Below, one piece after another: positions 1 through 9,077 of a DNA stretch of 64,000 bases. A program made the translations under genes and the position numbers. The first letter of the stretch is position 1. Every line of letters starts with the position of its first letter. The notes below the pieces were generated by a model. The model saw only the letters and a list, made by a program, of their open reading frames with translations, made no database searches and was not told the origin of the DNA. This stretch comes from Hymenobacter artigasi (GTDB taxonomy: Bacteria > Bacteroidota > Bacteroidia > Cytophagales > Hymenobacteraceae): assembly GCF_012275535.1 (NCBI RefSeq), contig NZ_JAAVTK010000002.1, forward strand, positions 62,001 through 126,000. Reading direction: 5' to 3'.

Positions 1-150
1 GTTGATTTCCGACATAAAGCGAAACTGCTTCCGGTAGCGGGATTTCAACTCAAATATCGAATTGGCTTGGACAATGCTATGGTTCAGGCTGGGCATGGGT
101 TTTCCGCGTTCGAGCTCGTAGTCGGAAATTTCCGGGGCAAGGGTTTCCAT
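1..150 (-). CDS. Uma2-family (DUF820) putative endonuclease, partial
   Basis: Fifty codons read on the minus strand from an ATG at 150 to the window edge with no stop. The peptide begins METLAPEISDYELERGKPMP and continues with SLNHSIVQANSIFELKSRY, which looks like the opening of the Uma2/DUF820 family: a YELERGKPMP-type start followed by a conserved helix with H and N residues. Family knowledge: Uma2 proteins have a PD-(D/E)XK nuclease-like fold and are often expanded in Cytophagales and cyanobacteria; their cellular role is poorly known. The catalytic residues lie outside the window, so activity cannot be judged. It is 50 bp downstream of the dnaA stop on the same strand. Confidence 0.6.
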   Translation of the reverse strand, partial: METLAPEISDYELERGKPMPSLNHSIVQANSIFELKSRYRKQFRFMSEIN

Positions 151-200
151 AGGGCGAAGGTTTTCCCAAATATAACGTGCCCTTGCCGGAAACGGTGCCC

Positions 201-1763
201 CTACTTCTTGGCGAATTTTTTGCGCAGCTCATCCACCTGGTCGCGGAATTTTTTGTCTGAATCGACCAAATCCGACACGGTTTGCACCGAGTGCATCACG
301 GTGGTGTGGTCGCGCCCGCCGAAGTGGAAACCGATGGTTTTCAGCGTATGGGCGGTATGGTGCTTGGCAAAATACATGGCCACCTGCCGGGCCGTCACCA
401 CTTCCTTTTTGCGGGTTTTGTCCTTCAGCAAGTCCACCGAGATGCCGAAATATGCGGCCACGGTTTTCTGAATGAAGTCGAGGTTGACCTCGGCCTCCAC
501 TTCCTCAATGATGTGGCGCAGGGCCTGCTTCACCATTTCCAGGTCGATGTCGCGGCGGCTCAGGCTGCTTTGGGCTACCAGCGAGGCGATGACGCCTTCC
601 AGCTCGCGCACGTTGGTGTGCACCGAATTGGCCAGGTAATCAACCACATGGTCCGGCGGAATATCAATTCCGTCCTGCTCCATTTTGTTGCGGATAATGG
701 CTACCCGCGTCTCAAAGTCCGGGCTTTGCACATCGGCCGTCAGGCCCCACTTGAAACGGTTCAGCAGGCGGTCTTCCAGGCCCAGCAGGTCCTTGGGGGG
801 CCGGTCGGAGGTCATCACAATCTGCTTGCCTGACTGGTGCAAGTGGTTGAAGATGTGGAAGAACATCTCCTGGGTCTTGCCCTTGTTAGCCAGAAACTGC
901 ACATCGTCCAGAATCAGGGCATCGACCTGCAGATAGAAGTTCGCGAAGTCCTGCACCTGCGCGCGCTGCACGCTGTCGATGAACTGATTTGTGAACTTCT
1001 CGGCTGATACGTAGAGCACGAACCGCTCGGGCGCGGTGGCCTTAATGTGGTTGCCGATGGCCTGCACGAGGTGGGTTTTGCCCAAGCCCACGCCGCCGTA
1101 CACCATCAGCGGGTTGAAGCTGGTGGTGCCGGGCTTGTTGGCCACGGCGAGGCCGGCCGAGCGAGCCAGGCGGTTGCAGTCGCCCTCAATGTAATTGTCG
1201 AAGGTATAGGAGCCGTTGAGCTGCGACGGTACTAGGTTGCCATCCACGGGCTTGGCCTGGTCGAAGGGGTTGCGGGGCGGGGACATGGTGTCGGCCCCGC
1301 CGCCGTTGGCGAAGTTATTGCCGCGCGGCGTGGTGCGCACCGCGCCCGAGTTCACGTAGCGGGCCGAGGCGGCGCGGGCGCTGCCGGCCAGTGGGTTGCC
1401 CATGGCGGGCGTGCCTGGCATGGGCTGGGGCGCGTCGCGCGGGTCGGGGGCGGCCTGCTTGCGGGTGGGCGGCAGGTGCAGGGCGCGGGGCGGCGTCTGG
1501 TCGTTGCCCTGGTCTACCACCACGCTGTATTCGAGGCGGCCTTCGGAGCCCAGCTGCTGGTAGAGGGCGCGGCGCAGCTCGTCCACGTAATGCTCTTCCA
1601 GCCAGTCGTAGAAATAGGCGCTCGGCACCTGAATGGTGAGCACATTGCCTTTCAGCTCGACCGGCACAATGGGCTGGAACCAGGTCCTAAAGCTCTGCTC
1701 CCCGATTTCCGCCGAGATGCTGCGCAAGCAGCCAGCCCAAACCGTGCGAAAATCCTTGAGCAT
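201..1763 (-). CDS. dnaA: Chromosomal replication initiator protein DnaA
   Basis: 520 residues. Domain I covers about residues 1-85 (SAEIGEQSFRTWFQPI). A long Pro/Ala/Gly-rich domain II follows to about 185. The AAA+ domain III has Walker A GGVGLGKTHL and Walker B ALILDDVQFL. Domain IV ends with the DnaA signature around GGRDHTTVMHS, which reads the DnaA box. The protein binds ATP and melts oriC to start replication. It is longer than the usual 450-480 residues because domain II is expanded. The minus-strand ATG at 1763 gives an intact domain I. Neither dnaN nor a cluster of DnaA boxes is adjacent; one box-like TTTTCCACA lies on the minus strand at 1862-1870 upstream, too little to call an origin. 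Confidence 0.97.
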   Translation of the reverse strand: MLKDFRTVWAGCLRSISAEIGEQSFRTWFQPIVPVELKGNVLTIQVPSAYFYDWLEEHYVDELRRALYQQLGSEGRLEYSVVVDQGNDQTPPRALHLPPTRKQAAPDPRDAPQPMPGTPAMGNPLAGSARAASARYVNSGAVRTTPRGNNFANGGGADTMSPPRNPFDQAKPVDGNLVPSQLNGSYTFDNYIEGDCNRLARSAGLAVANKPGTTSFNPLMVYGGVGLGKTHLVQAIGNHIKATAPERFVLYVSAEKFTNQFIDSVQRAQVQDFANFYLQVDALILDDVQFLANKGKTQEMFFHIFNHLHQSGKQIVMTSDRPPKDLLGLEDRLLNRFKWGLTADVQSPDFETRVAIIRNKMEQDGIDIPPDHVVDYLANSVHTNVRELEGVIASLVAQSSLSRRDIDLEMVKQALRHIIEEVEAEVNLDFIQKTVAAYFGISVDLLKDKTRKKEVVTARQVAMYFAKHHTAHTLKTIGFHFGGRDHTTVMHSVQTVSDLVDSDKKFRDQVDELRKKFAKK

Positions 1764-1915
1764 TTGAACGATTGAAAGGAAACCGGCGAAAAACCGGGAG
1801 CAAAAAGAGAGCCGAAATCAGCCACCCGAGCCGGGCGTTATTTTTTAGAGGGGGACAAAATTGTGGAAAACTTCGCACTTAAAAAAGCCGAAATAGCCTT
1901 GTGTATGTCGTGCTT

Positions 1916-2854
1916 TTAGCAGGCGGCCCGAACCGGCACTACGGCGGCACTTGCCAGCCCGGCGCGCTTATTTTTTATTGAGAATTCGTAATCCAGTCGG
2001 CCCAGGTTGATGCCCGACCAACCCACCTGGTTGATGAGGGTGGCGTGGCCGTCGGGACTGGCGATGGGCTCGGGCGCGGCCATAAACGTGTGGGTGTGCC
2101 CGCCCAGTATGAGGTCGATGCCGGAAACCTGGGCAGCCAGCTTGCGGTCGTCGAGCTTATCGTTTTCGTACTTGTAGCCCAGGTGCGAAAGGCAGATAAC
2201 GAGGTCGCAGCGCTCGGGGCCGCGCAGCTGGGCGGCCATTTCTTTGGCTTTGGCCACGGGGTCGAGGTAGATGGTCTGGCCAAAGTTTTTATCGGCCACC
2301 AGTCCGCTCAGCTCGATGCCGATGCCAAATACGCCGATGCGAATGCCCTGTTTCTCAAATACCTTATAAGGAGCGAAGCGGCCGGCCAGCGGAGTTTTCG
2401 AGAAGTCGTAGTTAGCGATGAGGAAGGGGAAGGTGGCGTTGGGCAGCTGGCGCTGCAGGCCGTCTAGGCCGTTGTCGAAGTCGTGGTTGCCGAGGGTGCT
2501 GGCGTCGTAGCCCATCTGGCTCATCAGCTTATACTCCAACTCGCCGCCGAAGAAGTTGAAGTACGGCGTGCCCTGGAAGATGTCGCCCGAGTCGAGCAGC
2601 AGCACGTTGGGCTCTTGGGCCCGAACTTCCTTGATAAGTGCCGCGCGCCGGGCCATGCCGCCCAGCCCGGCCCACTGCCCGCCATTGTCGGGAAAAGGCT
2701 CAATGCGCGAGTGCATGTCGTTGGTATGCAGAATGGTGAGCTTGAGCGGAGCCTTGGCAGTGGTGGCTGCGGCAGCCGAGTTGGCCAGACCGCCCAGCAC
2801 GGTGAGGCCGGCGGTACCGAGGAAGGAATTGCGGAGAAATTCGCGACGCTGCAT
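1916..2854 (-). CDS. 5'-nucleotidase catalytic (metallophosphatase) domain protein, Tat-type signal
   Basis: 312 residues. The N-terminus MQRREFLRNSFLGTAGL is a twin-arginine-like signal followed by an Ala-rich cleavage zone. The mature part carries the calcineurin-like metallophosphatase motifs in order: LHTNDMHSR, DSGDIFQGT, GNHDFDNG, LSHLG and GGHTHTF, which supply the two-metal site. It should hydrolyse nucleotide or related phosphomonoesters in the periplasm. The C-terminal substrate-binding domain typical of UshA-type enzymes is absent here and is encoded by the next gene upstream on the strand (2966-3733), separated by a palindromic repeat. The pair therefore looks like one enzyme split into two exported polypeptides, probably cotranscribed. 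Confidence 0.88.
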   Translation of the reverse strand: MQRREFLRNSFLGTAGLTVLGGLANSAAAATTAKAPLKLTILHTNDMHSRIEPFPDNGGQWAGLGGMARRAALIKEVRAQEPNVLLLDSGDIFQGTPYFNFFGGELEYKLMSQMGYDASTLGNHDFDNGLDGLQRQLPNATFPFLIANYDFSKTPLAGRFAPYKVFEKQGIRIGVFGIGIELSGLVADKNFGQTIYLDPVAKAKEMAAQLRGPERCDLVICLSHLGYKYENDKLDDRKLAAQVSGIDLILGGHTHTFMAAPEPIASPDGHATLINQVGWSGINLGRLDYEFSIKNKRAGLASAAVVPVRAAC

Positions 2855-2860
2855 ATTCAG

Positions 2861-2967
2861 TGTTGAGTTTTGAATGTTGAGGGTTGAATGATTAAGGTGG
2901 AGTGAGTCTGGTTACGGAGCATTTTAGTGCCAGCGCATTCAACCCTCAACACTTAACATTCAACCCT
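2861..2967. repeat. Palindromic repeat between the split 5'-nucleotidase genes
   Basis: The left arm at 2861-2890 and right arm at about 2936-2967 are inverted copies built on GTTGAGGGTTGAATG, around a loop of about 45 bp. The right arm overlaps the stop codon of the 2966 gene, and the left arm starts just before the start of the 1916 gene. It fills the whole 111-bp gap inside a likely operon. Confidence 0.8.
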
Positions 2968-3733
2968 AATTAGCCTTCACGCGGCCTTCGACCCGGGCCG
3001 TGACCGGCTTGCCGGCTTTGGTGAGGGCACGGACATGGTCGGCGATGGCGGTGCGGAGCAGCACGTTGGTGTGGCGCGGCGTGAGAATTTTAAAGAACGA
3101 GAGGTTATCGCCGCCCGTAGCCAGGTAGTCGGAGATGGCAATGGGATAGGTGCGCGAATCGTTCACATCGAAAGGTTGGTCGCCGATGCGGATATCCTTG
3201 GGCATACCATCGAAGGTGACCGAGTAGGTAGCGCCGGATATGGCCATTTTGATGTGCGCGGCGTAGTCAAACAGCTGCTGCACCACGGGGCCGGGGGCGT
3301 CGAGGACTACCAGCTCATTCTCAAACGGCATCAGCTCGAACACCGAACCAAGCGTGACGGGGCCGGCCGCGAAGCCGGCGCGCAGGCCGCCGTTGGTCAT
3401 TACGCCCAGCGCGATGGGCTGCTTGAGCTCGGCGCTGGCGCGCTCGCGCTGCAGGTCGGCCACGAAGTTGGACAAGGGGTTTTCGCCGGCGGCTTTGGTG
3501 AGCGCGACGGGGGCGGTACCGAGCACCTCGGCCATCTGGGCGGTCACCTTGTCGTGGTAGGGCGCGATGAGGGCCGCAATGGCGGGGTCCTCGGCCTGGG
3601 TTTTGCCCACCACCTGGCTCGTGGCGGGCACGAAATGGGCTGTGGGAGCGTAGGCGGCGCGCTGGCAGGCGGGGGCCAGGGCCAAAGCCAGCAACAGCGG
3701 GGCAAAGGCAGCCCGGAATGAGTAATTAAACAT
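2966..3733 (-). CDS. 5'-nucleotidase C-terminal domain protein, exported
   Basis: 255 residues. A hydrophobic signal (residues 1-25) ends in LALAPACQ; the Cys at 23 could be a lipidation site, although the lipobox is not canonical. The rest matches the 5'-nucleotidase C-terminal domain (about residues 60-250). It contains ENPLSNFVADLQRE, GVMTNGGLRAG, FELMPFENELVVLD and DYLATGGDNLSFF, the segments that bind the nucleoside base and make the hinge in UshA/CD73-type enzymes. It has no metallophosphatase domain of its own. It lies directly upstream of the catalytic-domain gene on the same strand, so the two proteins probably act together. The start at 3733 gives a good signal peptide. Confidence 0.85.
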   Translation of the reverse strand: MFNYSFRAAFAPLLLALALAPACQRAAYAPTAHFVPATSQVVGKTQAEDPAIAALIAPYHDKVTAQMAEVLGTAPVALTKAAGENPLSNFVADLQRERASAELKQPIALGVMTNGGLRAGFAAGPVTLGSVFELMPFENELVVLDAPGPVVQQLFDYAAHIKMAISGATYSVTFDGMPKDIRIGDQPFDVNDSRTYPIAISDYLATGGDNLSFFKILTPRHTNVLLRTAIADHVRALTKAGKPVTARVEGRVKAN

Positions 3734-3932
3734 GAAATGCGAGCGGAAGCAGACGGTGCCCGGTAGACCCCGGGCTAGGTTAACGCAAAGCTACGATGTG
3801 AACCCGTCCGCCGCCCACCGGTTGCCCCGACATGGCGGCTTCGGGCCCGGCGCGGTATCTTTCGGCCTGTTTTAGCTGGGGGTCGTAGTTGCGGGAGCCG
3901 CCGCACTACATCCTTTGAAATAACTACCACTT

Positions 3933-5717
3933 ATGTCCGACACCCTCACGGCCGCGCCCGTTTCCTTTGCCGAATTCCCAGCCGTGACCACTGCCGAGTG
4001 GCAGGCCCGCCTGGTCCGTGAGCTTAAAGGCCGGGACCCGGCCACGCTGCGCTGGCCCCTGCCCGACGGCTTTGCCCTGGAACCCTTCTACCACCGCGAA
4101 GCCCTCGCGGCGCTGGGTGGCCCGCCCGCGCCCCTGCCCCGCCCCTTGCAGCCCTGGTTAAATGTGCCCGCCCTGACCGTGCCCGTCGGCACCGACGGAC
4201 GTGCCCAGATTGACCAGGCCGCCGCCGCCCTGGCCAACGGGGCCGACGGCATCCATTTCATTATCCACGACATTCCGGCGCTGGCCGTGCACTACCTAGC
4301 CGAGCAGCTGCCCCTAGCCCGCACCTTCGTGGGCTACACCGTGGTGGCCGCCCCCGACGAGCTCCTGAGCCAGCTGGTGGAAGCCGCGCCCGGCACCGCC
4401 CTGCGCGGCTTCATGCGCTTTGCCCCCGGCCCCGTGCCCGAGGGGGCCGAGCTGGCCGACTACCGCGCCGCCCTGCGCCGCTGCGTGCGCCTGACCTCGG
4501 GCATGCCCGATTTCCGGGCGCTGGCCGTAAACGGGGCTTTTTTCGGTAACCGGGGCGCTACTGCTACCCAGCAGATTGCCTTCAGCCTGAACACCGCCGC
4601 CGCCCTGCTGGCCGAGCTGCCCGATGCCGAAACCACGGCCGCCGAAGTAGCCGCCGCCCTGCACCTACACATCGCCGTGATGCCCGGCTACTTCCTCGAA
4701 ATTGCCAAGCTGCGCGCCCTGCGCCGGCTGTGGGCCACGCTGCTGCACGGCTTCGGCCTGCCCACCGGGCTGAACGCCCACCTGCGCATTCACGCCACCA
4801 CGGCCACCTGGACGCAGACGACCCTGGATGCCCACACCAACCTGCTGCGCCACACCACGGAGGCCATGAGCGCCGTACTGGGCGGGGCCGATTCGCTGAG
4901 CGTGGCTCCGTTCGACTGCCTGTTTGCCGACGCCAACGAGTTTTCGGGCCGGCTGGCGCGCAACCTCTCGGTGCTGCTGCGCGAGGAAGCCGGCCTGGGC
5001 CGGGTGCAGGACCCCGCCGCCGGCTCCTACTACCTCGAAACCCTCACCGACCAGCTGGCCCAGGAGGCCTGGGCGCTGTTTCAGCGCATAGAGGCGGCGG
5101 GCGGGCTGCCGACGGTGCGGGCCCAGGTGCTGGAAGAAATCAAAGCCGTGGCTACCGAAACCTTCCGCCGCATTGCCAGCGGCCAGCAGGTGATTGTGGG
5201 CACCAACCGCTTCCAGAACAAGGGTGAGCAGTTCTCCTTCCACCCCAAAAAGCTGCTGCGCTCCGCTGATTTTGATGTGACGCGGGCCGCCTACCCCACC
5301 GAGGTGCTGCGCCTGGCCACGGCCCTGCACTTCGAGCGCCGCGACCGCAAGAGCAAGCGCGCCGCCGTGGTGCTGCTGGGCTCCAACACCAACCAGGTTA
5401 TTCTGGACAACTTTATTCAGCTATTGCAGGAGCACGAGCGGCCCGAGCTGGCCGCCAGCCACCCGGCCGGCACGCTGTCGCTGCTCTACTCCTCGGCCGA
5501 GGAAGCCACGCTGATGTACGCCACGCCCGAGCAGTTCCAGAAGTTTGCCCGCTTCATCTATCAGATTCCGACTGAGAAGCAGCAGTTCATTCCACCGGCC
5601 CTGCTCAGCTCCGACCTGGCCACCATGCACGACGCGGTGCGGGTATTCGGCTTCCAGGAAATGAAAGTGCAGGGCTACACGACCGAGGAAGTACTGGCCC
5701 GATTGCAAGGACGGTAG
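3933..5717 (+). CDS. mutA: Methylmalonyl-CoA mutase small subunit
   Basis: 594 residues. The first 450 or so are a mutase TIM-barrel homologous to the large subunit downstream, with the shared stretches FLEIAKLRALRRLW and DPAAGSYYLETLTDQLA. The C-terminal part does not show the DxHxxG cobalamin motif, as expected for the non-catalytic small subunit of the heterodimer. With MutB it interconverts methylmalonyl-CoA and succinyl-CoA in propionate metabolism. The ATG at 3933 follows an A-rich stretch (TTTGAAATAACTACCACTT). About 200 bp separates it from the divergent 5'-nucleotidase gene, so its promoter probably lies there. The 124-bp gap to mutB is mostly an AT-rich palindrome. Confidence 0.92.
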   Translation: MSDTLTAAPVSFAEFPAVTTAEWQARLVRELKGRDPATLRWPLPDGFALEPFYHREALAALGGPPAPLPRPLQPWLNVPALTVPVGTDGRAQIDQAAAALANGADGIHFIIHDIPALAVHYLAEQLPLARTFVGYTVVAAPDELLSQLVEAAPGTALRGFMRFAPGPVPEGAELADYRAALRRCVRLTSGMPDFRALAVNGAFFGNRGATATQQIAFSLNTAAALLAELPDAETTAAEVAAALHLHIAVMPGYFLEIAKLRALRRLWATLLHGFGLPTGLNAHLRIHATTATWTQTTLDAHTNLLRHTTEAMSAVLGGADSLSVAPFDCLFADANEFSGRLARNLSVLLREEAGLGRVQDPAAGSYYLETLTDQLAQEAWALFQRIEAAGGLPTVRAQVLEEIKAVATETFRRIASGQQVIVGTNRFQNKGEQFSFHPKKLLRSADFDVTRAAYPTEVLRLATALHFERRDRKSKRAAVVLLGSNTNQVILDNFIQLLQEHERPELAASHPAGTLSLLYSSAEEATLMYATPEQFQKFARFIYQIPTEKQQFIPPALLSSDLATMHDAVRVFGFQEMKVQGYTTEEVLARLQGR

Positions 5718-5719
5718 TT

Positions 5720-5834
5720 TATTAATTATAAATTTTGAATTATAAATTATAAATGAGTGGCTTGACGGGCGGTTAATCGTACTGATTCGTAGTGGCTTTA
5801 CTCATTTATAATTTATAATTTATAATTCAGAATT
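5720..5834. repeat. AT-rich palindromic repeat between mutA and mutB
   Basis: Left arm at about 5720-5757 and right arm at about 5801-5834 are inverted copies made of ATTATAAATTATAAATGAG-type sequence around a 43-bp loop. It begins 2 bp after the mutA stop and ends 7 bp before the mutB start. It could form a hairpin in the mutA-mutB transcript. Confidence 0.8.
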
Positions 5835-5841
5835 CCCCATA

Positions 5842-8061
5842 ATGAAGCCCGACTTCTCTTCGATTCCCTACAACGCCGCCCCGGCCCCCGCCGCCGCTGC
5901 TGCGCCCGATACGGCCGCCACGCTCACGCCCGAAGGCATTGCCATTAAGCCGGTGTATGGCCCGGAGGATGTGGCCCACCTCGACCACTTGGGCTTCGGG
6001 GCGGGAGAGGCCCCTTTCCTGCGCGGCCCCTACGCCAGCATGTACACCCAGAACCCGTGGACCATCCGGCAGTACGCGGGCTTCTCCACGGCCGAGGAAT
6101 CGAACGCCTTTTACCGCCGCAACCTGGCTGGTGGGCAAAAAGGGCTGAGCGTGGCCTTCGACCTGGCCACCCACCGCGGCTATGACTCGGACCACCCCCG
6201 CGTGCAGGGCGACGTGGGCAAGGCCGGGGTGGCCATCGATTCGGTGGAGGACATGAAAATTCTCTTCGACCAGATTCCGCTCGACCAGATGTCGGTGAGC
6301 ATGACCATGAACGGGGCCGTGTTGCCCATCCTGGCCTTCTACATCGTGGCGGCCGAGGAGCAGGGCGTGAGCCCCGAAAAGCTGGCCGGCACCATTCAGA
6401 ACGACATTCTGAAAGAGTTTATGGTGCGCAACACCTACATCTACCCGCCCGCGCCGAGCATGCGCATCATCGCCGATATCTTCAGCTACACGGCGGCCCG
6501 GATGCCCAAGTTCAACAGCATTTCCATCTCGGGCTACCACATGCAGGAGGCCGGGGCCACCGCCGATTTGGAGCTGGCCTACACCCTGGCCGACGGCCTG
6601 GAATATGTGCGCGCCGGCCTCGCGGCGGGCATGAAGATTGACGAGTTTGCTCCGCGCCTGAGCTTCTTCTGGGCCATCGGGATGAACCACTTCATGGAGA
6701 TTGCCAAGCTGCGCGCCGGCCGCATGCTGTGGGCTAAGCTCATCAAGCCCTTCAACCCCACCAACCCCAAAAGCCTGGCCCTGCGCACGCACTGCCAGAC
6801 GTCGGGCTACTCCCTCACCGAGCAGGACCCATATAATAACGTGGCCCGCACCGCCATTGAGGCCCTCGCGGCCGTGCTCGGCGGCACCCAGAGCCTGCAC
6901 ACCAACGCCCTCGACGAGGCCATTGCCCTACCCACCGATTTCTCGGCCCGCATTGCCCGCAACACGCAGCTCTACCTCCAGCTCGAAACCGACGTAACCA
7001 AGGTGGTAGACCCCTGGGGCGGCAGCTATTACGTCGAAACCCTCACCCACGAGCTGGCCGACAAGGCCTGGGCCCTCATTCAGGAGGTAGAAGAACTCGG
7101 CGGCATGGCCAAAGCCATTGAAACCGGCCTGCCCAAGCTCCGCATCGAGGAAGCCGCCGCCCGCAAGCAGGCCCGCATCGACTCGGGCAAGGAAATCATT
7201 GTGGGCGTGAACAAGTACCAGACCACCGAGAAAACCGAGGTCGAAGTACTTGACATCGACAACGATGCAGTGCGCGAAAGCCAGATTGCCCGCCTGAAAC
7301 AAGTGCGTGCCGACCGCGACCCCATCGCCGTGAAAGTTGCCTTGGCTGCCATCACTGAGGCGGCCGGAGTACGCCTTGATGAGTTAGGAGTTAAGAGTGA
7401 AGAGTTAAGAGTTGAAGCGGGAGCCTCTGCCGAATCAACTCTTCACTCTTCACTCTTAACTCTTAACTCAAATAACTTGTTGGCTTTGGCCATCATCGCC
7501 GCTCGCGCCCGCGCCACCCTCGGTGAAATCTCCGATGCCCTCGAAGCGCAGTTTGGCCGCCACCAGGCCACTACGCGCACCGTGGCCGGCGTGTATTCGC
7601 AGGAAATGAGCCACAACGTGGCCTTCGAGCAGGCCCGCGCCGCCGCTGAAGCATTTGCCACCCACGAAGGCCGCCGCCCCCGCATGCTGGTAGCCAAAAT
7701 GGGCCAGGACGGCCACGACCGGGGTGCCAAAATCATCGCCACCAGCTTCGCCGATGTGGGCTTCGACGTCGACATTGCCCCCCTCTTCCAAACCCCCGCC
7801 GAAGTAGCCCGCCAGGCCGCCGACAACGATGTGCACGTGGTGGGCGTGAGCAGCCTCGCCGCCGGGCACAAAACCCTGCTCCCCCAACTACTCGCGGAGC
7901 TGCGGCAGCTCGGCCGCGAAGACATTCTGGTGATTGCCGGCGGCGTAATTCCCGCCCAGGACTACCAGTTTCTCTTCGATGCCGGCGTGGCGGGCGTGTA
8001 CGGGCCGGGTACGGTCATTGCCACGGCGGCGCTGGAGATTCTGGGGAAGCTGGGGGAGTAA
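5842..8061 (+). CDS. mutB: Methylmalonyl-CoA mutase large subunit
   Basis: 739 residues. The catalytic TIM-barrel spans about residues 20-510 ([47 protein letters not shown]). The C-terminal cobalamin-binding domain, about 605-739, has the signature GQDGHDRG; His625 is the expected lower axial Co ligand. It catalyses the adenosylcobalamin-dependent rearrangement of methylmalonyl-CoA and succinyl-CoA. The linker at residues 514-543 is unusual: it is translated from a palindromic repeat (7381-7469) and gives a VKSEELRVE...LHSSLLTLN peptide with no place in the family, which explains why the protein is somewhat longer than usual. The reading frame stays open through it. The G3E GTPase partner MeaB is at 55535-56515. 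Confidence 0.96.
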   Translation: MKPDFSSIPYNAAPAPAAAAAPDTAATLTPEGIAIKPVYGPEDVAHLDHLGFGAGEAPFLRGPYASMYTQNPWTIRQYAGFSTAEESNAFYRRNLAGGQKGLSVAFDLATHRGYDSDHPRVQGDVGKAGVAIDSVEDMKILFDQIPLDQMSVSMTMNGAVLPILAFYIVAAEEQGVSPEKLAGTIQNDILKEFMVRNTYIYPPAPSMRIIADIFSYTAARMPKFNSISISGYHMQEAGATADLELAYTLADGLEYVRAGLAAGMKIDEFAPRLSFFWAIGMNHFMEIAKLRAGRMLWAKLIKPFNPTNPKSLALRTHCQTSGYSLTEQDPYNNVARTAIEALAAVLGGTQSLHTNALDEAIALPTDFSARIARNTQLYLQLETDVTKVVDPWGGSYYVETLTHELADKAWALIQEVEELGGMAKAIETGLPKLRIEEAAARKQARIDSGKEIIVGVNKYQTTEKTEVEVLDIDNDAVRESQIARLKQVRADRDPIAVKVALAAITEAAGVRLDELGVKSEELRVEAGASAESTLHSSLLTLNSNNLLALAIIAARARATLGEISDALEAQFGRHQATTRTVAGVYSQEMSHNVAFEQARAAAEAFATHEGRRPRMLVAKMGQDGHDRGAKIIATSFADVGFDVDIAPLFQTPAEVARQAADNDVHVVGVSSLAAGHKTLLPQLLAELRQLGREDILVIAGGVIPAQDYQFLFDAGVAGVYGPGTVIATAALEILGKLGE
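7381..7469. repeat. Palindromic repeat inserted in frame within mutB
   Basis: 35-bp inverted arms (7381-7415 and 7435-7469), rich in AGAGTTAAGAG and its complement, flank a 19-bp loop. The arms contain short direct repeats of a GAGTTAAGAGT unit. The element lies wholly inside mutB and adds about 30 codons without a stop. Confidence 0.9.
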
Positions 8062-8075
8062 TTTCTAGAACCGAT

Positions 8076-8522
8076 ATGACCATTCCTGAAGGCGAGCAGT
8101 GGGGCTATGACTTTGACTGGTTCGCGGTGGATGCAGACGGTTATCTCGTGCATCTCACTTCATGGGGCGGTATACTGCCCGCCTCAGTGGCAGCATCCGG
8201 AGAAAACCTGAAAACGCTCGAAGACTACTTCAGCAAGCTACCAGAACTGTCGACCGATGAAGAAATTGAAGCAACGTTTACGGATGCTACCCCCGATGGC
8301 GATTTAGGAACCTATCTGGAATACATCAGGCGCGGATTCTTTTCCTTTGACCGGATGGATTATAATAATCATGACTCCTGCGTCTACCAGTTAGTAGCAC
8401 GGCCGCCTCGGGCGCTGCTAGTGGCCGATTTGCCCCCCGATATAGCAGCCATCATTACCCAAACGCAGCTCCCTTTTTCAGTGGCGGATTTGGTCAAGTT
8501 GGATACTTCAGCAGTAGCATAG
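8076..8522 (+). CDS. Hypothetical acidic protein
   Basis: 148 residues, no signal peptide or membrane segment. The protein is acidic and aromatic-rich (GEQWGYDFDWFAVDADGYL, YLEYIRRGFFSFDRMDYNNH), with a glycine-rich turn near residue 30. I do not recognise a family. The shape resembles small cytosolic proteins of unknown function that Bacteroidota encode in lineage-specific patches. It starts 14 bp after the mutB stop and may ride on the mut transcript, but the base composition is lower in GC than mutB, suggesting a later arrival. Confidence 0.65.
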   Translation: MTIPEGEQWGYDFDWFAVDADGYLVHLTSWGGILPASVAASGENLKTLEDYFSKLPELSTDEEIEATFTDATPDGDLGTYLEYIRRGFFSFDRMDYNNHDSCVYQLVARPPRALLVADLPPDIAAIITQTQLPFSVADLVKLDTSAVA

Positions 8523-8534
8523 TTCCCCTCCCCT

Positions 8535-8636
8535 ATGCCCCTCTTCGCCGCCCTAGACCGCCTCAAAGCCGACCTTGACGCCCTCCGGCCCCTGGCCCCG
8601 GAACAGGAGCAGCGGGTGCTGCAAAAGTTTCTTTAG
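8535..8636 (+). pseudogene. Remnant of a Fic-family protein N-terminus
   Basis: A 33-codon reading frame encodes MPLFAALDRLKADLDALRPL followed by APEQEQRVLQKFL and a TAG. The KADLDALRPL-PEQEQR-QKF pattern is the N-terminal helix seen before the inhibitory motif of Fic AMP-transferases in this phylum. The usual continuation (a DWNY-SN-IEGN-like stretch) is missing, as is the HPFxxGNGR catalytic domain. It is most likely a truncated relic; a short real peptide cannot be excluded. Confidence 0.45.
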
Positions 8637-8664
8637 AAATCGCCTTACTCGCTAGCTAATCCCA

Positions 8665-8686
8665 GGCCCGCCCCACCCGGCGGGCC
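8665..8686. terminator. Stem-loop terminator
   Basis: A perfect 8-bp GC stem (GGCCCGCC / GGCGGGCC) with a 6-nt loop is followed by TTCTTATT. It sits downstream of the mutB-hypothetical-Fic remnant group on the plus strand and fits a factor-independent terminator. Confidence 0.65.
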
Positions 8687-9077
8687 TTCTTATTGCCCGA
8701 TGCCCTCGCCTCCAGAACGGCAGCGACGATACCCTGCACATCGAAATGGCGCTGCTGAAATTGGCTGCCCGATTCCCCTAAGTAAAAGGTTCGGATGTAG
8801 CATCCGCGCCTTTTTTGTTGGGCCGTGGCCAAGCCGGGTGCAGCAGCAGCGGGGCCTTGGCAGGCCACAGCCCGCCAACGGCAGTGGATAGCCACGAACG
8901 GTTGAGGCGATAAAAATTAACACGTTTTTAGCATCTTTATAATGCATTAATTCATATATTTATTCTTTAACCCCGGTCTGCAGCCCGCACCCGTTGGCAA
9001 AGCCAATTACCCCTGATGCCCCGGGGGAGGTGCCCCGGACGCTGGCCCCTACTGTTCCACATCTCACCCCAAACACC

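Noticed and set aside
1764..1915. The gap upstream of dnaA as the replication origin
   Set aside because: Only one DnaA-box-like site and no AT-rich repeat cluster or dnaN.
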